Shown here: positions 56,737-64,000 of the stretch, in pieces
Layout: every line of letters starts with the position of its first letter
Position numbering within the stretch: position 1 is the first letter of the stretch
DNA from: Petunia secreta
Lineage: Eukaryota > Streptophyta > Magnoliopsida > Solanales > Solanaceae
Direction: 5' to 3'
Length of the DNA: 64,000 nt
Assembly (NCBI GenBank): GCA_029990175.1
Contig: JARKIP010000065.1
Span: forward strand, 28,436,501-28,500,500
The notes under the pieces: model-generated
What the model was told of the DNA's origin: nothing
The model's input: only the letters and a program-made list of their open reading frames with translations
Databases searched by the model: none
Program-made: the position numbers and the translations under genes

Positions 56737-58047
56737 CTATTCTTTATTTTCTTTGTCCATCTTGACAGCTTTTAGCATGAATTCTCGGTATCGGATTTGA
56801 GCTTCCGCCTCACGATCTTTTGTGTCATTCACTCGACTTGGCCCTACTACCACATTTCCTTTCATGCTAGAGCGTAACCAACTTTTGTAGTTTGATTCGC
56901 ATCCAACGTTGTATCGATCTGATGCTAGTGATTCTTCTCCCGTGACTTGTCTTCCTACCCAAGATTTCCTGATGCTCTTAACTCTTGGATTAATGTCTTC
57001 AGTGTAGTCAAACTGATAGTCCTTCGTGTCTGGTATTAGTGGTATTATTTGTTTCCTCCCTGCTTGCCTCATCACCTTCAATGGTTGATAGGGAGGTCCC
57101 ATAAGTATCATAAAGGGTGTCTTCTCAAAGCTAATGATGAAGTCTGATGAAGGAAACCAAGTGAACACCCACTGAATTGAACCCTCCGTTATGTTCTCAA
57201 ACAACTTTACTCATTTCTCTCTGCTGCTTGACTGCTTGAATTTTGGAACCACATATCGTTCTCCCACCAAATAGTTGTAACCAGTTGGCTTAGACAACGC
57301 TTGCACACCTCTCACTTTCCTCAAGTGTTCCTTGAACCACGCTTGTAGTAGAAGATTGCCACCCTTGAAATATTTTGCTCCTCTCTTACCTAAAGCCCGA
57401 TAAATGTCCTCCACGATCGTAGGAACTATAGTATGTCGATAACCATCAATTCCATTAAATACCGTATCGGCAATCATGACAAGCCTCAAGCATATGTCGT
57501 GACTCGAGCTTTAAAGGAACACCATTACTCCTAAGAAACAAATAGTATATGCAAGTGGTCTAGCTGCCCTCCACTCATTGTAGGACTTGAACTCTTTCTT
57601 ACGATCGTCGAATTCACCCAAATACCCAAACCGGTTGTAAAAGTAGAAAAAGGATATTTTCTTTTGTTTTAAAAATTCTACATTCACACTTTCCACCATC
57701 CCTTATTTATTACGAAACTCCTCAGCTGTGAGGACACTAGGTGCAAGAATGCGACTCCCTTGCCAGCGATATTTGTCTAACCTCGAGTGTGATACGAACC
57801 CTCCTATCTCTTCCACCAAAGGTGTTAACTCAACATCCCCAAATCTAAACACATTTAGTTTTTCATCCCAAAATGACACCGACGCTTCAATCATTTCTCT
57901 ACATGGCTCCATTTCTAATAGGGAAACCAAATGACCCAAATGATGACGTACTTTGGTTTGCTCGCCCAATGACAAATTATTCCACCAACTAGTTAACAAA
58001 GGAGGTGCGCCCATAGCCATTCCAAAACGGTAAAACTTTTGACTCAT
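56737..58047 (-). pseudogene. Ogre-type ORF1-like module, first copy (ORF1a), three stops
   Basis: A single reading frame runs from the ATG at 58045-58047 to 56737, about 437 codons. It is interrupted by stops at 57703-57705, 57511-57513 and 57211-57213. Blocks are LLTSWWNNLSLGEQ, HLGHLVSLLEM, IEASVSFWDEKLNVFRF and LTPLVEEIGGF. A middle region (YNRFGYLGEFDD, ALGKRGAKYFKGGNLLLQAW) and a charged C-terminus follow. The WW and FWD blocks and the EEIGG box resemble plant mobile-domain-type proteins, an uncertain link. Confidence 0.8.
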
Positions 58048-58680
58048 TGTATCCTATAAAGAAAAGTAAAGGAATAAAATCCCCCTTCCCTTTTGAGAGT
58101 AATTGGACAAATCAAAATGCATTTTTATTCTCGTCTCACTTTTCTTTTCCCTCTTTTTTTTTCTTTTGTTTTCTATCAAATGCACATAGACATGTCCAAA
58201 CGTCCTTTCGGGGTTAAAAACCCGTCAGGTAGTTTGGACAAGTTGAAAAATAGCCGGCTCACGGGGAGCCCTTCTTACGGCATAATGCATGCTCATTACA
58301 TTCAAAAAGTGGTGTAATTCTAGACACGGTTCTCCAAGGCAGACGACCAAGGGGTGGACCATTTAAAATTGTTGGTTGTACCACGGACCAACTATATTCC
58401 AAAATGACCCTCCTAAAAGGTTTTTTGAGGTGGAGCGACCGTGGGATCCACGTAATCGCCCGTGTGTGTGCAAAGTGTCATTTTCCAGGAGTGGAGGAAT
58501 ATGAGTGAAATATGCCAAGATTACATCAAATTTCAAGTTCATATAAATAAATAAATAAATTAAAGGGGAAAAGAAAACAAAAAAGAAACCAAGTTAGTAA
58601 AATCATAATAATACGAATAACAAGATAATAATCAATTAAAATCCCAAAATAAAGACTCGTTATGGTTAGGACTTTGAATA
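58048..58680 (-). other. Ogre-type 5' leader
   Basis: Untranslated region between PBS and ORF1a. No ORF supported. Confidence 0.7.
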
Positions 58681-58698
58681 TCCCCAGCAGAGTCGCCA
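58681..58698 (-). promoter_or_regulatory. Primer binding site of the Ogre-type element
   Basis: The minus strand reads TGGCGACTCTGCTGGGGA, three bases from the LTR. This matches the tRNA-Arg-type PBS characteristic of Ogre elements. Confidence 0.9.
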
Positions 58699-58701
58699 TT
58701 C

Positions 58702-61700
58702 TGGCATACCCGATATTAAACTCAACTCGGAGTGAGTCAGGTTTCGGATTTGACTGGGTAACTCGTTTGAGCTCAAGAATTGGAGTCGCCACCTAATATG
58801 ATTTTCTAAGGTATATTAGGTCACCTAAATGCCTAGGATCAAGTCTTTATCAAACCAGTCTAGTTTTAGAGATTCAATGGGTAAGAAGTCCAAGTGACTC
58901 GGAGAAGAAGGTGTTAGACATTTTCTAAGTCCCACAAAAAGTGGTTCCCGCTCGAGTCTATTTTGGGATGTCTATGCAAAATTACAAGCATTATCACACG
59001 TATTACTAACTTAAAAGGTCAAATTCACAATCAATTTATATAATAAGTCTAATTGGACAAGTCTAGGTAGCATATACACAATTGGGCTTCAATATTTTGC
59101 ACGTACGACCCATATTCCACGCCTAGTCGCGTTCATGGCCTCTAATATAAAAGCCTAATAAAAAATATGGTCAAATCTGCAAAGAGTATCAAAATACCGC
59201 TTATTTGTGCAATTTCACAATCTAAGTTATATTTACATAAATGGGCAGTTTTGCAAGAATAGATAGTTTTCACAAGTAGTTTTAGATTTTGTCAAAAACT
59301 AAATAGGGGTTGTTTTTGAAATAAAATGTTAGCAATTTAGGGTCGGTGTGACTCGTCATTAATTGTCGAGCCCTAACCTTAATGGCTATTTAATTTTTTG
59401 GGTCAGTTTTAGAAAACATTGGCACTAGACAGTTTTGAAAATAGGGATACACGGAACAAACAAAAGCACAAAAGGGCTGCCACACATAATTATATATATA
59501 TAACATGCAAATACATGAATGGAGTATTAATAGCTTTAGAAAATATATATAATTTCCGTATAATGGATCCCAAGACTTATACACTCCTATACACTATTAG
59601 ATTAGTGTATAGAAGCTTAAAGCTTGTGAAAAATTAGTTTGAACACGAAAAAGGGCCAGATTTAAAAGGATTTTGGGGCCCAGCTTAATTACGCAAAGGG
59701 GCAGTCCTTGTTTTACACAAATGATTCAGTTTTAGGCAGTTATCACGTAATAGGCCCCTGTTTGTGAAAATCACATACCTCACGGTATAAACTTAAATAA
59801 ACTGTTGTAATCGATGCTAAAGACTAAACACATAGAATCCAGTCAAGAAAATGTAAAAATAACCCTGTTATCAAGATTTTGGTTTTGGCAAGTGAAATCA
59901 GAATCCAAATTCAGTATTAAGGTATGATTTTACCCATAAATGGTTATACAAGGTTTAGACAGTATAATCGATTTTAAGAACAAATGACGCAAGCACATAG
60001 TGGTGTAAGGGTTTAGAAGGGGGCCCCTGTGTGGCCAAACACATAGTCTTCGGCTATGTGACATGTCTTAGAACAAGCAAGTACAGGCAGGGCATTCCTA
60101 AATGAATACACATAAAGGGGAAGCTAAGGGAACAGAGAAGAAGAAAAAATAGTGCCCTAAATGCACTCAGAGGTAAGCCTGCCTAGGCTTTGATTATCCA
60201 GCATGAGGAAAGGCTTTTACCAACACTCAAAGACCTGCAAATTTAACTTTAGTATAGCTTTCAAAGCTAACCACACAGGCTGCAAGAGAAAGGGTTAGCA
60301 GGGAGGGTATGAAAACTCTGAAATAGGTCACACACAAAACACCTAACAGATCATGTATATAGGCATGTTGTAGTCAGGGGACAAGTATAGGATTTTATAC
60401 CTTGTTAGATGCAGTAATCAACAAATAGACTAGACTTAGGCAGTGTTTTGATGTCTTCCAGAAAAGATATTAGAAGACGAAAAGCAGTGAGAGAGCAGGA
60501 TCCTTTTCAGAGAACTAAGAGTGAAGAAGAAAGTTTTTGTGCTAGTGTTTTGATATGCAGTGCTTGTATATCCGAATGCCTTTTTTAGTGAATGAGAGGA
60601 TCAGTTTATATAGGGGTGGATAATGGAATTCAAATTTAAAATGGTAAAAGCCTAGAATGGCAAGAAAATGTTGCTTCCAGAATTAACAAGGTCTCCTTAG
60701 GCATATTTTCCAAATATAATCAAATCATAAGTCCTAAAATTAAGGTAAATCGCATAAAACAAATTCTGGGATCAATACATTCCTGTTTCTTTCTTGTAAT
60801 AGGGTCCAGGTTCAAAAACCAATACCCTATCTGAATTTTGGATCCAAAATCCCTTAATTATCTCAGCATATTCCAATCAAACCTAAATTCAATACCCTGC
60901 CGATTATCAAAGTAATTTTTCAATTTAGTGTCAATTAGAAACCAGTCACAGATCTCAAATTTGAACAATTAGATATTCCCTAGTCAATTTACCATCCCAG
61001 TTCCAACCTAAGTAAGTGAAGACTGTGTATCTTAACAGAATGAATGGCTAGGTGCATTGCAAGGTTTAGGGGGGTAATCATGACCCATCCCCTGACTGCC
61101 ATATCCCCAGATCAAAGCTAATAGAGATAACATAGGGTTCAAACTATGAATGTATCAATTTCGAGCACAAAAGGTTTAAAACATTGTTCAATTTGACAGT
61201 GAATTGAAGCAAGACCGGTATCCACACAGATTTTTATGCTAATCAATTCCTTAATAACAAATAATCGGCTAAGCATGCTAATGCACATTTAACTAACGAA
61301 ACTATACAAATCAATTGTAGTAACTAGGAAGGGGGCCGAAAATAACATGATCAAAATTTGCCTTTAAACACGACTAGTCATTATCAGTGGTAGTATAGAG
61401 GGTTAGACATAAACAAACGCATGAAAACATTTACAGAGCTAGGCAGATTGTAGGCAACGATATAGCACATAGCAAATTGAGGAAAAATCGGGATTAGGGT
61501 TACCTGTTTCGACATCAGAGTCGGGTTAATTTCGACCCATCTCAAACGTGTTTGTGTGAGGGGGTCTCCTCCTCCTTTAGCATCGATGATGCCATAAGCT
61601 CTATTTAATCATGACCTGAATGTTTTCCGGTAATGGAAACCCCATCGACGAAGAGTCGATTTTGACCTTCATCCAAACGGCAACAAAAGTATAAAGGTTT

Positions 61701-61985
61701 TGCAACGGGTGACAAAGGAACACGATGGTACCATTTTTTCTGAATTTCGCCGGCCGAATTGACCTAAAAATGATGTTAACAGCGGAGGTTTCTCGAGAGA
61801 GAGAGAGAGAGAGTCGTCTGAGTGTGGGAAGTGGAAAATGAAGGGATTTTTAGGGTTTGGGGGTGGGATGTAATTAAAAAAGAAAAATATTGTCCTAGCC
61901 GTTGGATCAGTTGCGTGGACGGCCAGGATTGTGCCACGTCGGTGATGATGTGTATAAATGAGGCTGATGTGTGTGTATATGTGTA

Positions 61986-62019
<34 letters not shown>

Positions 62020-62376
62020 GAGTATAAAATGTGTATAAATGCCTATAAAATGTGTAGAAAATTGTATAAAAATGCTTATAAAATTATGAAAAGAATCAGT
62101 AAATTAATTTTGAGGGTCAAAGGGCTATTATTTTGAATTTTAAAATAATTTGTGTAATTTTCTAAAATAAGAGTAATTACAAAATTGTAATTTGATGTGC
62201 AAATTTTTTTAATTAGTCGTAGTCTGTGCCGGTGTTTCGAATAAAGTCTAATTGATGTACGTGTGTGAGGTAGTGACTTTGAATATGAGTGAGTGTATGA
62301 TACTCGTGTGGCTATCACTACAATTTGTTTGAATAAAAAATTATCGGAATAGAAGGGACAAAATTAGGTGTCAATA
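58702..62376 (-). repeat. 5' LTR of the Ogre-type element
   Basis: Starts TGGCATACCCGATATTAAAC. The last bases are GGTGTCAATA, where the expected final CA has become TA. It aligns with 36154-39851 along its length with scattered substitutions and small indels. Confidence 0.95.
60605..60612 (-). promoter_or_regulatory. TATA box of the Ogre-type 5' LTR
   Basis: The minus strand reads CCCCTATATAAACTG around this site. The same box is kept in the other LTR (38073-38080). It is a likely core promoter. Confidence 0.65.
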
Positions 62377-62381
62377 ATTAT
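62377..62381. repeat. Ogre-type element TSD, right copy (ATTAT)
   Basis: Matches 36149-36153. Confidence 0.85.
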
Positions 62382-63187
62382 GGCAAAAAGCAAGTTGCTA
62401 AGTAGTTAGTTTTGCATATAATAAAAACAAATGGTTTGAAGAATATGACTGAAAGGAAATAATGTTAATAGGTGAGAAAATAAAAAGAAAGTAAGTATTC
62501 TTATTGAAGATTCAAGAGTTCCAAATAAGAGCTTTGAGAAATTCACAGTCTCTGTCGACAAATAGACAGAGTAAAATCAGATATTTTTACAAGAAGAATG
62601 AGGGATATTATAGTGTGTTCTAAACCTAGAGGTTTCTTATCTATTTTGTGACACGTGCCTCTTTGGATTAGATCTTAATCATTTTGTAGAATATTAACAT
62701 TGGTGATTTCAAATTACGAACTCGAGTTTACCTCATAATGATGTACGACTTCTTGTATGCTTTAAATGCCCGCTGCCAAATTTAATAACCCCAAGATCTA
62801 TGTCTGAATTCTTGAGAGCATGTGTGATAGACTTTGGAGGTCATCGGTTTAGTTATTTTCAGAGTTTACTTATAACAATAATTATCAATATTTTATTCAG
62901 ATGACACCATTTGATACTTTATACAATCTTCGATGTCTTTCCTCAGTTGGTTGGTTGAACCTGGTAAGGTGAAGGTTTTGGGGCCATAATTAGTTCACTA
63001 GACCTTCGATAAGGCCAGGATTATCTCCGTACAGCCCATAATAGGCAAATAATATTTATATGCCCTTGCCTTTGAGAATTTATTAATGGATGCCTACAAC
63101 AATATTAAGATTCATGATGTACACTCTTGAAAATATTAAGAACGTTTAAGTCTGTAACAATTACAGTACTATTTTATGCGGATAGGA
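62382..63187. other. AT-rich sequence right of the Ogre-type element
   Basis: No gene recognised. It may be a degraded LTR or the continuation of the Athila-like interior. Confidence 0.4.
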
Positions 63188-63603
63188 GTACATTCTTAGA
63201 GCTAATTGTGGGTGACCAGGTGTCTTTCTAAGTTTCACCAATGAAGGGAGTTATGAGGTTTGGGAAGATGCAAGCTTAGTCCAAGATTTATTGGTCCATT
63301 TGAGGAGTTGGAGCCAACAACGCTGTGGCTTATAGGCTGGCTTTGCCACCATTCATGTCTGATCACTCGGTATTTCATGTTTCTATCATCCGGAAGTATG
63401 TTCATGACCCATGTCATGTGGTTTATATGGATTTAGTTAAATTTGATTGGGATTTATCTTATGAGGAGGTGCTAGTCTCTATTGAGGCTCAAGAGGTTCA
63501 CAAGTTGAGGTCGAAAGAGATTCCATCAGTCAAATTATTGTGGGGGAATCGTCCTCGAGAGAAAGCTATGGAGCTTGAGTCTGAGATACATAAGCATTAT
63601 TGA
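63188..63603 (+). pseudogene. Integrase C-terminal fragment of a chromovirus-type Ty3/gypsy element
   Basis: Traces of VGDQVSF ... MKGVMRFGK in broken frames lead into an open stretch AVAYRLALPPFMSDHSVFHV, SIIRKYVHDPCHV and YEEVLVSIEAQEVHKLRSKE. These are the C-terminal blocks of plant Del/Tekay-type integrases. The frame ends at a TGA after KHY. Only the last ~140 codons remain. Confidence 0.8.
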
Positions 63604-64000
63604 CGCTTGTTCAAGGATTCAGTTATGTATTCTGATCATGAACCCTTGGTAATTGCCTTATCTTGTTGAAAAATTCTAACTTTAGTCGTGGGCCGTGTGG
63701 GCCCTAGTTTTGTGCATACTAATATATAGCATAATTGGTCTCTGTTACGGCCGGGTGTGCATTCCCGAATTGTTGTAGAGGATTAGCTAGATCTTTGTAA
63801 TTTTTCATAGTTTTCAAAAAAAACCTTGTCAAATTACTAAATCTTTGGAGACAATAGAAACGTATTGACGAGCATTGATGTGGGAAATGTATTGGAGTAG
63901 TGTGTGAGGGCATTGAGTGGTTGGGTATTGAATTTGGTATTGGTTATGAAATATTTTCACCTTTTTCTAGGGCGAACAAGATATTAAGTGGGAAAGAATG
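63604..64000 (+). other. Downstream of the chromovirus fragment
   Basis: Non-coding. It could be the 3' untranslated region and part of an LTR that continues past the window edge; I see no boundary. Confidence 0.35.

Larger units (their letters stand above)
36154..62376 (-). mobile_element. Ogre/Tat-type Ty3-gypsy retrotransposon, full structure, with nested insertion
   Basis: Both LTRs (3,698 and 3,675 bp), a 5-bp TSD, a PBS reading TGGCGACTCTGCTGGGGA (an Ogre hallmark), extra ORF1 modules upstream of gag, a G-patch after PR, an archaeal-type RNase H and a tandem-repeat 3' region are present. It spans 26.2 kb, or about 20.5 kb without the nested element at 45753-51455. Many stops and shifts disable the proteins. 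LTRs differ at roughly a few percent in blocks I compared by eye, so it is older than its insert. Confidence 0.95.

Overview
The window looks like gene-poor repetitive DNA of a large plant genome, probably a eudicot and plausibly Solanaceae-like, although the family cannot be proven from sequence alone. I see no convincing host gene. Almost all recognisable coding sequence belongs to transposable elements, most of them inverted relative to the given strand, broken, and nested in one another. AT-rich intergenic DNA fills the rest.

Left third. Positions 1-~6235 hold most of a decayed Ty1/copia element on the minus strand (Gag with two zinc knuckles, PR-IN, RT, RNase H, tRNA-iMet PBS). A 186-bp hAT-type MITE (6696-6881) follows. 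Next is a 3.8-kb hAT transposon with a perfect 8-bp target-site duplication (7223-11017) and a transposase gene broken by one stop. A CACTA (En/Spm-like) element spans about 11541-24513. It keeps TIR cores, subterminal motif arrays and a Transposase_24-type gene, but no TNP2 catalytic transposase is visible. A 7.4-kb L1-type LINE (16705-24102, minus strand) sits inside it, directly against the 3' tail of a second LINE copy.

Middle. AT-rich DNA carries a degenerate ~104-bp tandem repeat (26421-26527 and 30896-31230). Between these two parts lies an internally deleted Ty3/gypsy Tat-type element (about 26600-30475). A plus-strand Athila-like LTR with PBS and a largely non-coding interior occupies 32931-36148.

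Right part. The dominant feature is a Tat/Ogre-type Ty3/gypsy retrotransposon, 36154-62376, minus strand. Both ~3.7-kb LTRs, the 5-bp TSD ATTAT, the PBS, the PPT, two related ORF1-like modules, gag, PR with G-patch, RT, archaeal-type RNase H, integrase and a ~70-bp tandem-repeat array in the 3' untranslated region can all be seen. Its PR region is interrupted by a young 5.7-kb LTR element (45753-51455) with 667-bp LTRs that differ at four positions, and TSD CTTCT. That insert has a single open 1,088-codon ORF with an acidic N-terminus and a retropepsin-like domain lacking the catalytic Asp motif. It has no recognisable RT or IN. It also carries a family of GC-rich near-palindromic 11-mers. The window ends with a fragment of a chromovirus-type integrase C-terminus.

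How the parts relate. Complete elements supply their own cis signals (LTR TATA boxes, PBS, PPT). The youngest insert lacks enzymes and would have to borrow RT and IN from another element. Nesting gives relative ages: the RT-less insert is younger than the Ogre-type element, which is younger than the Athila-like interior it landed in. Several stop codons fit C-to-T change, as expected of long-methylated repeats.
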